The translations under genes were made by a program, and so were the position numbers. A stretch of 64,000 bases of DNA, taken from Planctopirus ephydatiae. Lineage in GTDB: Bacteria; Planctomycetota; Planctomycetia; Planctomycetales; Planctomycetaceae. The stretch lies in the NCBI RefSeq assembly GCF_007752345.1, contig NZ_CP036299.1, forward strand, positions 2,619,001 to 2,683,000. The letters are read 5' to 3'. The notes under the pieces are model-generated. The model had not been told where the DNA came from. It saw nothing but the letters and a program-made list of their open reading frames with translations, and ran no database searches. Shown in pieces: positions 1 to 10,081 of this stretch. How positions within the stretch are numbered: position 1 is the first letter of the stretch; every line of letters starts with the position of its first letter.

Positions 1-843
1 AGCTCGTTAGCCCAGGCCCTGCATCTGTCGTTTAAGCGGATTCAATTCACTCCCGATTTAATGCCCAGCGATGTCTCCGGGACAGATATCATTCAGGAGA
101 ATCTGCAGACGCGTGAGCGTGAGTATCGATTTCTGCCGGGTCCACTATTCGCCAACATGATTCTTGCGGATGAAATCAACCGAACTCCTCCCAAAACACA
201 GGCCGCGATGCTCGAAGCCATGCAGGAACGGCAGGTTTCTGCGGGTGGAAAAGTCCACAAGCTGCCGAATCCGTTCTTTGTCCTGGCCACCCAAAATCCG
301 CTCGAGCAGGAAGGCACCTATCCTTTACCGGAAGCACAGCTTGACCGCTTCCTGTTGCATATTCGCGTCGATTATCCGTCGGCGGCCGACGAGTGGGAGG
401 TTGCCCGAAGAGTCACTTCAGGTGAAATGGGCACCATCGAACCTGTCATGACTGCCGCCGATATTGTCGAGTTTCAGAAACTCGTCACGAGAGTTCCCGT
501 CAGCGATCAGGTGCTGGGATATGCCTGGGCACTCGTGCGTGGTTCTCGGCCCAATTCCAAAGAGGCTCGCGAGTTTGTCAACAAGTGGGTCAACTGGGGT
601 GCCGGCCCGCGCGGCGTGATCACTTTAGTCACATGTGCGAAAGCCAGAGCCGTCCTTTACGGTCGATATCATGCGACCACGGCTGATGTTCAGGCGATCG
701 CACGGGGCGCTTTGCGTCATCGAATTGCACCGAATTATGCTGCGCAAGCTGCGGATATCAACAGCGATCGTTTGATCGAGATGCTGCTCGAAGAAATCCC
801 TGCTGACCGAAAATACTCCAAACCAGCAGCCGTCGCGGTGTAG
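1..843 (+). CDS. MoxR-family AAA+ ATPase (C-terminal part, cut by window edge)
   Basis: The reading frame is open from base 1, so the gene starts upstream of the window. The in-window protein begins inside the ATPase core, just after the Walker A region. It shows the MoxR Walker B segment ADEINRTPPKTQ, followed by a sensor-1 region (VLATQNP) and a sensor-2/arginine stretch with LPEAQLDRF. MoxR ATPases are chaperone-like and usually work with von Willebrand factor A or DUF58 partners. The next gene, 41 bp downstream on the same strand, is such a DUF58 protein, which supports a moxR-DUF58 operon. The family assignment is firm; the cellular target is unknown. Confidence 0.95.
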   Translation, partial: SSLAQALHLSFKRIQFTPDLMPSDVSGTDIIQENLQTREREYRFLPGPLFANMILADEINRTPPKTQAAMLEAMQERQVSAGGKVHKLPNPFFVLATQNPLEQEGTYPLPEAQLDRFLLHIRVDYPSAADEWEVARRVTSGEMGTIEPVMTAADIVEFQKLVTRVPVSDQVLGYAWALVRGSRPNSKEAREFVNKWVNWGAGPRGVITLVTCAKARAVLYGRYHATTADVQAIARGALRHRIAPNYAAQAADINSDRLIEMLLEEIPADRKYSKPAAVAV

Positions 844-884
844 TGTCAACGGTTCGTCGAATTGCATTTCTTTGAGGATGGCCC

Positions 885-1793
885 ATGGCTGGCAGTCTGT
901 TATCCCGCTACCTCGATGCGGAAACACTCGGTCGAGTGGCGGATCGAACCATTGAGCCGCGGGGGATGGTGCTGGGCAATCTTGCCGGTGCTCACAAATC
1001 TCCCCTTTGTGGCTTTGCTGTTGAGTTCGCCAGTCATCGCGAGTACGTGCTTGGTGATGATGTCCGGCACATTGACTGGCGTTTGTACTACAAGAGGGAT
1101 CGTTACTTCATCAAGCAGTACGAGATGGAGACGAACTTCGTCGCCCATCTGATTCTCGATATCAGTGCTTCGATGAGATATGGCGACGGGCTCGAACAAA
1201 AACTTGCATACGCAGCCCAGCTGGCAACGACTCTGGGTTATTCGATTGTCCGGCAGAACGATAAAGTCTCATTAGCTACGTTTGATAATCGCGTTCGCGG
1301 CTCGATTCCTGCCGGTAATTCGATGTCACAAATCATACGTATGGCCCGGCATCTGGATGAATGCGATGCGGTTGACAAGACCGATATGGCCAGTTGCCTG
1401 TCGCAACTCAACAGCCGTTTTGCGCGTCGTGAAATCATCATGATCTTCAGTGATTTTTTGACAGATGTCGAATCGCTGGAACCTGTCCTGCAGCGGATGC
1501 GCTATAACAACCACGAAGTCGTGTTATTTCATGTTCTTCACCATCATGAAGTTGCTTTCGACTTCACGGGAATGGTGAAATTCAAAGGGCTTGAACTTCC
1601 GGAGGAGTATCTTACTCAGACTGAAGATGTGCGGCGTGAGTATCTGGCTGCCTTCAATGAGTATCTTGAAAACTTCAAACAGATGTGCCTGCGAAATCGC
1701 ATTGAACACATTGTGATGGATACAAGAATCCCTGTTGCCGAAACCTTGATCGATTACCTGAACCGCAGGTCACTGGTCAAAGCCATTCGATAG
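885..1793 (+). CDS. DUF58 domain-containing protein (MoxR partner)
   Basis: A 302-aa protein. The DUF58 signature lies near residues 40-75 (FASHREYVLGDDVRHIDWRL). It is followed by a vWA-like fold with a MIDAS-type DISASM motif near residue 93, where the chain reads LILDISASM. A GAGGA ribosome-binding site sits 7 nt before the ATG. It lies directly downstream of the MoxR ATPase on the same strand, the classical pairing. No transmembrane segment is apparent, so it is probably cytoplasmic. The role in chaperoning or surface-structure assembly is inferred from the family only. Confidence 0.93.
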   Translation: MAGSLLSRYLDAETLGRVADRTIEPRGMVLGNLAGAHKSPLCGFAVEFASHREYVLGDDVRHIDWRLYYKRDRYFIKQYEMETNFVAHLILDISASMRYGDGLEQKLAYAAQLATTLGYSIVRQNDKVSLATFDNRVRGSIPAGNSMSQIIRMARHLDECDAVDKTDMASCLSQLNSRFARREIIMIFSDFLTDVESLEPVLQRMRYNNHEVVLFHVLHHHEVAFDFTGMVKFKGLELPEEYLTQTEDVRREYLAAFNEYLENFKQMCLRNRIEHIVMDTRIPVAETLIDYLNRRSLVKAIR

Positions 1794-1796
1794 CCA

Positions 1797-2672
1797 TCAC
1801 GTTTGGCGAGCGATCAGCCATTCACCGCGACCAATCGATCGTTGATCACCCAGATATCGATCAAACATGGGCGGCTTCTGTTCGCGGAACAACCATTGTT
1901 CGGCCAATTGATGGTCAAATTGCGAATAGAGCCGATGCAGTCGTCGAAAGAGCAGACTCAAATAGTTTGATGAAATCAGCCCTGCATAACGCCACGAACC
2001 GACAGCATCCAGCGGGTGAGCCGAAGTCTCATTGGCTGAAGCATCGATTGGTAAAGCTGACATCGAAATCAGCGTCGCACGCTTAAGTTCGAACCCCGAT
2101 GCCTGTCCGAAACCTTTCATCGTGGCCATGGTTCCGGCAATCGCACCGTGACCTGCCTGGGCTCCCATGGTTCCGCATGCCGCAATTAAGCCTCGCCGCA
2201 TGAACTGACCTGTATGACGCCCGGTCTTTCCTGCGACCAGGATCTCTCCTCCTTGCATACCAGCCATGGCTCCATACCGTGGCCCACCCAATCGATCACC
2301 AGCATTGCCATGAACAAAGAACTGTCCACCTTTCATGGCCGCGCCGCAGTCAGATCCACAATCGCCATGAATGAAGATTCTGCCACCAGACATCTCTGAG
2401 CCAATGAAACTGCCACAGTGACTGCGAATAACGAGATCGCCTTGCGACCATTGATGACCCAATCCATCACATCGGCTCAGGTCGCCGAGCATTTCGATCG
2501 AGTCGTGATCACCTGCTTCACAAGCGAGCCATTCCCGGGCTGCGGAGCGGCGATTCCCTTCGTAAACGGGCAACTGCATCACGTCAGTCGTGGTCATGCC
2601 AGTTCTTAACTCAGCAAAGAATCGTGAAAAATCCAATGCGAGGGCAGGTTGTTGAACAAGAGTCAGCTTCAT
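1797..2672 (-). CDS. fhcC: Formylmethanofuran dehydrogenase subunit C-like protein (FhcC/FmdC)
   Basis: The central half has glycine-rich repeats of the G-x-x-x-G-x-x-M-x-G-G-x-I type (SEMSGGRIFIHGDCG, AAMKGGQFFVHGNAG, AGMQGGEILVAGKTG). These form the parallel beta-helix of FmdC/FwdC and of glutamate synthase C-terminal domains. Planctomycetes carry the Fhc complex of the tetrahydromethanopterin C1 pathway, where subunit C belongs to the formyltransferase/hydrolase complex; this fits. The frame could start at 2738, but the conserved part begins at the Met at 2672 (MKLTLVQQ), so I chose that. No other H4MPT gene lies nearby. It converges with the DUF58 gene, 3 bp away. Confidence 0.85.
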   Translation of the reverse strand: MKLTLVQQPALALDFSRFFAELRTGMTTTDVMQLPVYEGNRRSAAREWLACEAGDHDSIEMLGDLSRCDGLGHQWSQGDLVIRSHCGSFIGSEMSGGRIFIHGDCGSDCGAAMKGGQFFVHGNAGDRLGGPRYGAMAGMQGGEILVAGKTGRHTGQFMRRGLIAACGTMGAQAGHGAIAGTMATMKGFGQASGFELKRATLISMSALPIDASANETSAHPLDAVGSWRYAGLISSNYLSLLFRRLHRLYSQFDHQLAEQWLFREQKPPMFDRYLGDQRSIGRGEWLIARQT

Positions 2673-2956
2673 CAAAATGCACCATGGCGAATGCTGCTGA
2701 AATGAAACATGCACACCAGGCGTGGTGATTTTTGGCAACAGGCTGGTATGCAGTTCATCATTTAAAAGACCGGCTCAGAGTTTTGAATTCCCTATCGAAC
2801 ACACATTAAACCTCTCAATTCGCGAGATTTCGCCCTCTGGTTGAGAGCAATTCTTGCAGTGTTGAAAGGTAACTCAACGAATACAGTTTGGCCAGAATTC
2901 CGGTACACCCCTTGCAATCTCCCCTATTGAACCTTGTGTCGTGGAGATTAAGCAAC

Positions 2957-4063
2957 ATGTATCACGTGATTCCTGTCACCGAACTCGAACATCTGGAACC
3001 TTTCCGCGAGGCCTGGACTCGGCTTGTACAAGAGGATCCGCGGGCACAGTTCACGCAGTCTCTGGAGTGGCTCGAGAGTTACTGGAAATGCTTTGGCCAC
3101 GATAAGTTTCTCGAATGCCATGTCGTCATGTTCGGTGATGAACCCGTTGGGTTTGCACCGTTGATCCTTAAGAATGTACCCACTCACTGGGGAAATGTCC
3201 GATTATTGACATGGCCGCTGGATAGCTGGGGGGTCGGATATCGACCGATTGGCAGGAATATCACCAGCACGCTCTTCCCCACATTTCGAGCTCTCCACGG
3301 GTCGAATGATTTCGATATTCTCGACTTGCGGTATCTCCCGGATGATCTCGGAATGTTGGATCGATGCCTGAGTGCCTGCCGACTGGCCCGCACACCAGTC
3401 AGTCATACTCGCTGGCAAAGATTTGCCTCATTCTCAACCGATTGTTACCAATACTGGGCGACCTATATTCATCGCGATCTTGAAATCATCGAAGTCAGTC
3501 GAGTGGCCCACGATTCATTGCAAATCGAGCGGCATCGTCCGGAAGAATTCACACTGGCTACCCGTCAGCTTTGGGAACGTGCTGAGGGCCACTTTGAGGA
3601 TTCACTCGCTCCATACTTGAGAGGTTGTGTCGAGGGGGCTGCCAAGCTGGGGATGCTGGATCTCGCAGTGGCCACCAGAGGTGAACTGATTGAGGCCGTA
3701 GTGATCGGTCATCATCACGGAGGCCGATATGAAGTGCTCGCAATTTCTCCTGCACGATCAGCCAGCCAGCAGGCTGCCAGATCATGGCTTTTGGGGAAAA
3801 TTCTGCTGGAGCTTCCCGAATATGGGGACGATACAGCTCTCTTTCGTGAGGAATACCTCTCCAGCGTCGGGAATTGGGGAGCCAGAATCGGCTGGACGAG
3901 TCGCTTGACGAACTTTCGAAGCCCCCGTTTCTCGACACATCTGCTTAAACTCAGCCGTCAATGGCTGGGTGCTCCAGCACCCGCCAAGCGTCGCACCATT
4001 CGACGAATCGATATGGAGCAGCCAGCGACGCCACTGCGTATTCATCAGGTCGATGCACTTTGA
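2957..4063 (+). CDS. GNAT-type acyltransferase, CelD/BcsL-like (Acetyltransf_6)
   Basis: About 368 aa. The N-terminal part (FREAWTRLVQEDPRAQFTQSLEWLESYWKCF) and the QLWERAEGHFEDS region resemble the double-GNAT FemAB/CelD-like family called Acetyltransf_6. The frame is open from a TTG at 2888. The ATG at 2957 has a GGAG about 10 nt upstream and begins the conserved N-terminus, so it is preferred. The gene stands alone between convergent and divergent neighbours. Members are linked to polysaccharide or cell-surface acylation; the substrate here is unknown. Confidence 0.7.
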   Translation: MYHVIPVTELEHLEPFREAWTRLVQEDPRAQFTQSLEWLESYWKCFGHDKFLECHVVMFGDEPVGFAPLILKNVPTHWGNVRLLTWPLDSWGVGYRPIGRNITSTLFPTFRALHGSNDFDILDLRYLPDDLGMLDRCLSACRLARTPVSHTRWQRFASFSTDCYQYWATYIHRDLEIIEVSRVAHDSLQIERHRPEEFTLATRQLWERAEGHFEDSLAPYLRGCVEGAAKLGMLDLAVATRGELIEAVVIGHHHGGRYEVLAISPARSASQQAARSWLLGKILLELPEYGDDTALFREEYLSSVGNWGARIGWTSRLTNFRSPRFSTHLLKLSRQWLGAPAPAKRRTIRRIDMEQPATPLRIHQVDAL

Positions 4064-4082
4064 GGAACGATTGACGATCTGC

Positions 4083-5660
4083 CTAATGACGGAAGTGACG
4101 ACGGCCCGTAAAGATCATGGCAATGCCATATTCATTGCAGGCTTCAATGACCTCTTCGTCTCGCTTGGAGCCGCCTGGCTGAATGATGGCCGAAATCCCG
4201 GCATGATGCAGTTGATCGACCCCATCGCGGAAAGGGAAGAAGGCATCAGAGGCCGCGACCGAACCTCGTGATCGATCGGCTGCTTTTTCGCAGGCAATTC
4301 GGGCTGAATCGAGGCGACTCATCTGGCCAGCTCCCACTCCGACACTGGCTCCATTTTTGGCGAGCAGAATCGCATTGCTTTTCACATGTTTGCAGACGGC
4401 CCAGGCGAACTCCAGATCTGCCCGTTCGATCGCAGTGGGTGTTCTTGATGTCACTACACGCCACTCATGAGTTTGTTCAGGCCGGTCATCCTGCTCTTGA
4501 ACCAGCAGACCTCCCGTGATCTTGCGGTACTCCAGTTGCCGTGGACGTGAATCAATCAGAGCCGGGCTCTTCAAGAGGCGAACACTGTGTCGCCACTTAG
4601 GTGCCGAGGTGAGCATGGTCAGTGCATCTGGCTCGTAACCGGGGGCAATAATCGCTTCGATAAATCGTCCCGGAGCACAAAGTTCCTCGGCAGTGGCCAG
4701 ATCGAGAGTGCGGTTGAATCCCAGGATCGATCCAAACGCACTCACCGGGTCACAGGCATCCGCCTGCACATACGCTTCACTGATTGACTCAGAAATGGCG
4801 CAGCCGCAGGGGTTATTATGCTTGATGACCGAAACGGCGGGCTTGGAGAACTCCCGCACAATCTGCATGGCTGCATCAAGATCCAGATAGTTATTGAAAG
4901 AAAGTTCTTTGCCGTGAAGGACCTCGGCTTTGGCCAGAGTCGCCGGATGCGGGCTGGTCTCGTGATAGATGGCGGCCTGCTGATGAGGGTTTTCGCCATA
5001 ACGTAATGTTGCGTGGCGCTGGAACTGCAATGCCAGCTTGCGAGGGAAGGTTGTTTCGGGTCCTTCCGAATCGTAATCCGTCAGCAGCCCCTTCATGTAA
5101 TCGGCAATGGCCCGGTCGTACAAAGCTGTCATTTCGAAGGCCGCTGCGGCCAGTTCACGGCGGAATTCGAGTGATACGGAATTGTGCTCGAGCGCTGTTG
5201 CTACGCGGTCATACTGATCTGGTGTAGTGACAATCAGGACGTGAGCGTGATTTTTGGCAGCTGAACGGACCATCGAAGGTCCGCCAATATCAATCTGCTC
5301 AATAGCCTCTTGTGCCAATACTCCGGGCTTGGAGATGGTTTCGACAAAGGGATAAAGATTCACGACAGCCAGTTCGATCGGAGTGATCCCATGGCTTTCC
5401 ATGGACTGGCGATCGCCTGGCAGATCGGGGCGGCCGAGCAGTCCACCATGAACCCGAGGATGCAGCGTCTTGAGCCGCCCATCCATCATCTCAGGGAACT
5501 GAGTGTAGTCTGAAACATCCGTGACTCGGACTCCACCTTCAGTGAGGGTTTTGGCAGTTCCACCTGTGGAGAGGATTTCGAATCCCAGAACTTCCAGCCG
5601 CCGCGCAAATGGCACAAGTCCGGTCTTATCACTACACGAAATCAATGCGCGGCGAACCAT
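4083..5660 (-). CDS. purH: Bifunctional AICAR transformylase / IMP cyclohydrolase
   Basis: Catalyses the last two steps of de novo IMP synthesis. The N-terminal MGS-like cyclohydrolase domain (ALISCSDKTGLVPFAR, GGTAKTL, TLHPRVHGGLL) is followed by the AICARFT domain with the Lys-His active site in SVIKHNNPCGCA and a C-terminal GISAIIQPGGS stretch. The length (about 525 aa) matches full-length PurH. The frame extends to an ATG at 5675, but that codon is immediately followed by a GGAGG that is ideally placed for the ATG at 5660, so 5660 is the start. Cytoplasmic; no purine operon partners nearby. Confidence 0.97.
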   Translation of the reverse strand: MVRRALISCSDKTGLVPFARRLEVLGFEILSTGGTAKTLTEGGVRVTDVSDYTQFPEMMDGRLKTLHPRVHGGLLGRPDLPGDRQSMESHGITPIELAVVNLYPFVETISKPGVLAQEAIEQIDIGGPSMVRSAAKNHAHVLIVTTPDQYDRVATALEHNSVSLEFRRELAAAAFEMTALYDRAIADYMKGLLTDYDSEGPETTFPRKLALQFQRHATLRYGENPHQQAAIYHETSPHPATLAKAEVLHGKELSFNNYLDLDAAMQIVREFSKPAVSVIKHNNPCGCAISESISEAYVQADACDPVSAFGSILGFNRTLDLATAEELCAPGRFIEAIIAPGYEPDALTMLTSAPKWRHSVRLLKSPALIDSRPRQLEYRKITGGLLVQEQDDRPEQTHEWRVVTSRTPTAIERADLEFAWAVCKHVKSNAILLAKNGASVGVGAGQMSRLDSARIACEKAADRSRGSVAASDAFFPFRDGVDQLHHAGISAIIQPGGSKRDEEVIEACNEYGIAMIFTGRRHFRH

Positions 5661-6061
5661 TGCAGCCTCCTTCAATCATCAGCAATCGTCAGAATCGTCT
5701 TTGAACCCAGAGTTTACCGACTCCCTCACGACGATACCAATCAAACGGGATTGAAGCCCCTTTGGGGATATCACTTGTGAGTAACACGACGCTTCGGCTC
5801 ATAGAAACGTGATCGAAAGTTTGAATTTTCAGTTGCATTCCTAATTCGTGGCGATGCTTCGAAAGCGGGATTGCATTTTCCGGAAGGCCCAGAATGGAAT
5901 GATTGCCAGAGGGGCTGGCGTTTGAGCAATGGCTCAGAATTACTTCCTCGATCACGTTCAACGGGCGATCACGTTCGACGGGATGACGACAATCAGAGAA
6001 CTCGCAGTTCAATTCTCGAGGACATCGAACGGAGAGATAGATTCAATCAGCAGGATCGAAT
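5661..6061. other. Intergenic stretch without a supported gene
   Basis: About 400 bp between purH and the porin gene, both on the minus strand. A 107-codon minus-strand frame (5689-6012) crosses it, but I recognise no family, signal peptide or convincing ribosome-binding site. It probably holds the purH promoter region and the porin terminator; I cannot mark either precisely. Confidence 0.4.
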
Positions 6062-7744
6062 CTAAAAGTTGTATTGGAAGACCGTCTGAATGCGATTGGC
6101 ACTTCCCGATTCACCATTCTGATTTTCTCGACGGCCCCAGAGGTACTCAATCCCGATGGATGCATTGCGGACGGGAACATACCACAGGCTGGTCGCGACA
6201 TAGTCCGAGCCTGCGAAACTGCTTCCTGGCATCGCATTGCTGCTGTCAACCTGCACATTCGAGTAGGTCAGGTTGGTCATCCAGCGCTCTGCCCACCAAT
6301 GCTCGTAGGAGGCCGTCATGCTGCGAATTCCTAAGGTTTCAAATCCACCATTGGCTGTCACAGCACCATCCAGACCAATACCGCTGGTATCCTGAATGTA
6401 ACGGCCAATCCCGGAACCCACAGCAAACTGCAGCAAAACTCGACTTCTTGTGATGGGTTGAGGATCAGTGTCTCTCAGTGGATTTTCGCCTTTGAGAATC
6501 GCCCAGGGAAGGAGGCTTCCAGTCAGATTCACACCCCAGCCAGCACGGCGATCAACCTCTTCTCCCGTCGGTCGATATCCAATGGATCTCACGATGGCAG
6601 CCGACTGCAAATGCCAGAGATCGCGTTGATATCGCAAATGTGTCGTGAAATCCGGGACATCTTGAACGTTGGTGCCCAATCCATTCGTCGTGATATCCGA
6701 AAATGGTTGTTCGAGTGCTGCCGCGACGAAAACATTCTCTGAGACCGGTAGTGTGATTCGCCCCAGCCCCTGGCGGGAATTGACGATCCCGTTCGGACCT
6801 TGAAAATCGGCCGTACGCGGGAAAACACTGGCATCCATAAAGACTGTTGTATCCTGTCCGATTCGAAAATAGCCGTAATCGACAAACGCAAAACGTAGGC
6901 GGGGGTTGCTGGAAGACCCCACAGCCGGTGGATTGCCACTGAGAAAATCGAACTGCACAAACGTGTGAACCACCCAGTCGTTGTGAGTGGTTGGCGTCCA
7001 CGTGTCGAGGCTGATGCGAGTGGGCCGGGCACTGTAGTTCACATTCTGCCCGGGAGTCTGAGGGACAGGAATCGTTCTCGTCACAAACAGATCGGGTGTA
7101 CCAACTGGCTGAAAGTCGTAATTGGCCCCCATGCGTACGAATCCGCTCAAACGGATGGATGTTGGTGTGCCCGGCACCATGAACGAACCAGGGACAGGCC
7201 CGCGAATGACGAGCCGATCAAAATCATCCTGAGAAATTGCCGGAGCCGGCGACAACCGGGTGTACAGGGATGCTCCGGGAGCTTCCTGATAATCGAGCGG
7301 ATAGAAGCCCTCTGGTGCGTAGTCGGCATATTGTTTGGGGCCAGTCGCCAGATCATCGTAATGACTGGCCAGCGATTGATACGCCATCATCGAATAATTC
7401 TGCCCAATGTCAGAATCGATCAAGGGGTCAAAGGGATCAAATGACGCCGACTGATAGTCTGTCGCAGGATCAACCAGATATTGAGCCGGCTGAATCTGGG
7501 AAGCTGCGGCTGGAGTAACTGGTGATGACAGAAGTGGAGTCGATTTTTCAGGTATTGAATTCTGCTCAGCTTCTTGTGCAAAAGGTGGCTGGATCGAACT
7601 GAGAACAGAAACCTCTTGCGCCTGTGCGATCGCGCCACAGAATTCGTTGCCGATAACGATCGCAGCGAGGAGAAGCAGTTTTCTCAGGAATGATCGATTC
7701 ATGGACCATCTAATCACTGTGGGGTATCGTTTGAACCAGGCCAT
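6062..7744 (-). CDS. DcaP-like trimeric outer-membrane porin
   Basis: A 560-aa protein with an extended N-terminus and a hydrophobic signal segment (LLLLAAIVIGNEFCGAIAQAQ) ending near residue 43, so it is exported. From about residue 195 the chain has the DcaP/OprP-like barrel pattern: LSGFVRMGANYDF, TRISLDTWTPT, VQFDFLSG, LRFAFVDYGYFRIGQDTTVFMD. It ends in VFQYNF, with the terminal aromatic typical of outer-membrane barrels. An AGGAG lies 8 nt before the ATG at 7744, supporting that start over the Met at 7702. The region before the barrel is low-complexity. Substrate unknown; DcaP homologues take up anionic small molecules. Confidence 0.82.
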   Translation of the reverse strand: MAWFKRYPTVIRWSMNRSFLRKLLLLAAIVIGNEFCGAIAQAQEVSVLSSIQPPFAQEAEQNSIPEKSTPLLSSPVTPAAASQIQPAQYLVDPATDYQSASFDPFDPLIDSDIGQNYSMMAYQSLASHYDDLATGPKQYADYAPEGFYPLDYQEAPGASLYTRLSPAPAISQDDFDRLVIRGPVPGSFMVPGTPTSIRLSGFVRMGANYDFQPVGTPDLFVTRTIPVPQTPGQNVNYSARPTRISLDTWTPTTHNDWVVHTFVQFDFLSGNPPAVGSSSNPRLRFAFVDYGYFRIGQDTTVFMDASVFPRTADFQGPNGIVNSRQGLGRITLPVSENVFVAAALEQPFSDITTNGLGTNVQDVPDFTTHLRYQRDLWHLQSAAIVRSIGYRPTGEEVDRRAGWGVNLTGSLLPWAILKGENPLRDTDPQPITRSRVLLQFAVGSGIGRYIQDTSGIGLDGAVTANGGFETLGIRSMTASYEHWWAERWMTNLTYSNVQVDSSNAMPGSSFAGSDYVATSLWYVPVRNASIGIEYLWGRRENQNGESGSANRIQTVFQYNF

Positions 7745-8132
7745 GAGCCTTGCTCCTGACTCATTGAAAGAACAGGCGTGAATTGCCGGTTTTCCGGTTG
7801 CCTGTAAGGGACACCTCTACTCATCGTTAAAATCGACAGGTTTTGATATCGGGTTGATGGATTTCTTCAGCCTTGAAGGTTTCATTGAGGAAGAAAAGAT
7901 TCAGGTCAGCAGCTTTTGGAAAATAGCGGCAAGAATTTCCATCCCGATTCATGATGTGTATGGGTTCACAATTTCGCATTCATCGAGAGCCACCTCCGAC
8001 TCGCCAGAAACTTCTCTTTTTCAGAGCTCAAAAAAACAGAAAGGCCTGCCGATTGGCAAACCCCTCTGCAGTACGGTGAATGGCTGCTTGACCACAAGCT
8101 GAGAACCAAAAGATTCTACGGAACCTGCGAGT
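7745..8132. other. Intergenic stretch without a supported gene
   Basis: About 390 bp between the porin start and the lysC stop. It presumably contains the porin promoter and the end of the lysC transcript. Around 8033-8060, read on the minus strand, a short hairpin (TGCC-GATT-GGCA) is followed by a run of seven T, a possible weak terminator for lysC. I see no gene. Confidence 0.35.
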
Positions 8133-9938
8133 CTACCTGCCTTGCTTATGGAACACACGATTGAGCGTTGCGAACGCCTTTTCCGCTTCAGCAGTGCCCA
8201 CCACGACACTGATCCGCGTTTCGCTGGTGTTGACCATCTGGATGTTAATCCCCGATTCCGCGAGAGCTGTGAACATCTTCTCGCCCACTCCCGTATGGCT
8301 CCGCAAACCAATCCCGATGACTGCAAGGAGAGCAATATCCTTATCGAAATGAAGCGAGGTTTCCGGCCACGGTTCGAGCAGTTCCCGCATCAACAGCAGG
8401 CAACGTTCCAGGTCTGGCCGAGGGACGGTAAACGAAAGATCGGCTCGTTGATCCTGTCCCACATTCTGGACGATCATATCGACCATCACGCCACCTTCAG
8501 CCACTGCCTTAAAGACTTCGGCAGCCACCCCTGGACGATCAGCAACATTCTTGACAGTAATCCGAGATTGAGCTGTATCGAGCTGGACATCACTGACGAC
8601 GATGTCTTCCATGCTTTGAAGGCGGCGGACAACATCCTGCTCGAGTTCATCGCGGGAGACACCCGCCCGTTGACGTTCAGGATCAATCTGCTTGAAGCCA
8701 ATCCGAGGCTGTGGAGACTGATCCAGATGCAACGAAAAGCCCGAGTGGACCGCTTCAAGAGCTTCCTGGGATTGATCGCGATTCACCAGCACTGAAATTT
8801 TGATTTCGCTGGTCGTAATCATGCGGATACTGACATTGGCCTCGGCCAGCGACTGGAACAGGTGGGCAGCCACACCCGTGTGTGTCCGCATTCCGGCACC
8901 AACGACACTCAGTTTCGCGAGGTTGGTACTGCTCCCGACATCGCCGGCACCCAATCGTTCGGCAGCTTCATTCGCTGCGGTCAATGTATCGGCGAGATCG
9001 TCCTGAGGAACGGTAAACGAAACATTCGCTACGCCTCCCTCAGCGATATCCTGAATCACCATATCAATCGGAATTCGTCGGCTCGCCATGCAGTGGAAGA
9101 CAATGGCCAGCACACCTGGACGATCCGGAATGTTCCTCAAGTGGACAATTGCCTCTTTCTTCACCAGGGCGATCCCGGAAACGACCGGTGCCTCCGCATC
9201 AAGTTGAGGGGCAATCAGCGTCCCTTCACCATCCGAAAATGATGGTCGAACCAATAGCGGAACTCGATACTTCTTCGCGAATTCGATCGATCGGGAATGC
9301 ATCTTCCCGCCACCCAGGCTCGTCAGTTCGAGCATTTCATCGTAAGAAATACGATCCATCTTCCGGGCCTTTTTGACGGCCCTTGGATCTGTCGTAAAGA
9401 TCCCTTCCACATCGGTGTAAATTTCGCAGACATCCGCTTCCAGAACCGCTGCCAAAGCGGTCGCAGTCGTATCGCTACCACCGCGGCCAAGGGTTGTGAT
9501 GTTGGAATCTTCATCCACACCTTGAAAACCGGCGGCGATGACAATCTTGCCAGCTTCCAACGCGGCACGGATCCGCTCAGTCGTAATTTTCCGAATGCGC
9601 GCCTTAGTAAAGGTGCTGTCGGTGAGAATGCCAATCTGGGCACCGGTCAGGCTGACAGCATCTTCACCCAACTCATGCACCGCCATCGCCACGAGTGCGA
9701 CCGACTCCTGCTCGCCAGTCGAGAGGAGCATGTCCATCTCGCGCGGCCGCGGATGGGCCGAAATGCTTCTAGCGAGATCCACAAGTTCATCAGTTTTTTC
9801 GCCGCGGGCACTGACGACAGCCACGACTTGATGGCCTTGCCGTTTTGTAGCCACGATGCGACGGGCAGCCGCCATAATTCGTTGAGCATCGGCGACGCTG
9901 GTACCACCAAACTTCTGAACAACAATCGACACAATCAT
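8133..9938 (-). CDS. lysC: Aspartate kinase with two ACT-domain pairs
   Basis: Phosphorylates aspartate, the entry to lysine, threonine and methionine synthesis. The kinase domain starts with [16 protein letters not shown] and includes the [23 protein letters not shown] substrate loop. Two ACT pairs follow: one from about residue 260 ([15 protein letters not shown], then [16 protein letters not shown]) and a second from about residue 445 ([16 protein letters not shown], then [16 protein letters not shown]). Typical aspartokinases are 400-450 aa with one pair; this one is about 600 aa. The frame opens at 9992 but [12 protein letters not shown] at 9938 matches the family start. It follows metX-metW on the same strand after about 140 bp. 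Confidence 0.95.
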   Translation of the reverse strand: MIVSIVVQKFGGTSVADAQRIMAAARRIVATKRQGHQVVAVVSARGEKTDELVDLARSISAHPRPREMDMLLSTGEQESVALVAMAVHELGEDAVSLTGAQIGILTDSTFTKARIRKITTERIRAALEAGKIVIAAGFQGVDEDSNITTLGRGGSDTTATALAAVLEADVCEIYTDVEGIFTTDPRAVKKARKMDRISYDEMLELTSLGGGKMHSRSIEFAKKYRVPLLVRPSFSDGEGTLIAPQLDAEAPVVSGIALVKKEAIVHLRNIPDRPGVLAIVFHCMASRRIPIDMVIQDIAEGGVANVSFTVPQDDLADTLTAANEAAERLGAGDVGSSTNLAKLSVVGAGMRTHTGVAAHLFQSLAEANVSIRMITTSEIKISVLVNRDQSQEALEAVHSGFSLHLDQSPQPRIGFKQIDPERQRAGVSRDELEQDVVRRLQSMEDIVVSDVQLDTAQSRITVKNVADRPGVAAEVFKAVAEGGVMVDMIVQNVGQDQRADLSFTVPRPDLERCLLLMRELLEPWPETSLHFDKDIALLAVIGIGLRSHTGVGEKMFTALAESGINIQMVNTSETRISVVVGTAEAEKAFATLNRVFHKQGR

Positions 9939-10081
9939 GTTCCTGTCAGAAAAGGGCTTCGCGGGAGAATTCTGGCTGTCAATCAGAACCACAAATCATG
10001 GAATACGCAGGTGTTGTCGCTGCTGGCATCTCGTCGCTGCCTGTACTGCCTGAGATGCGTCAGACGCGAGGATCTCAGACT

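Noticed and set aside
5689-6012. A 107-codon minus-strand frame between purH and the porin
   Set aside because: No family, no signal peptide, no good ribosome-binding site; kept as unexplained intergenic DNA.
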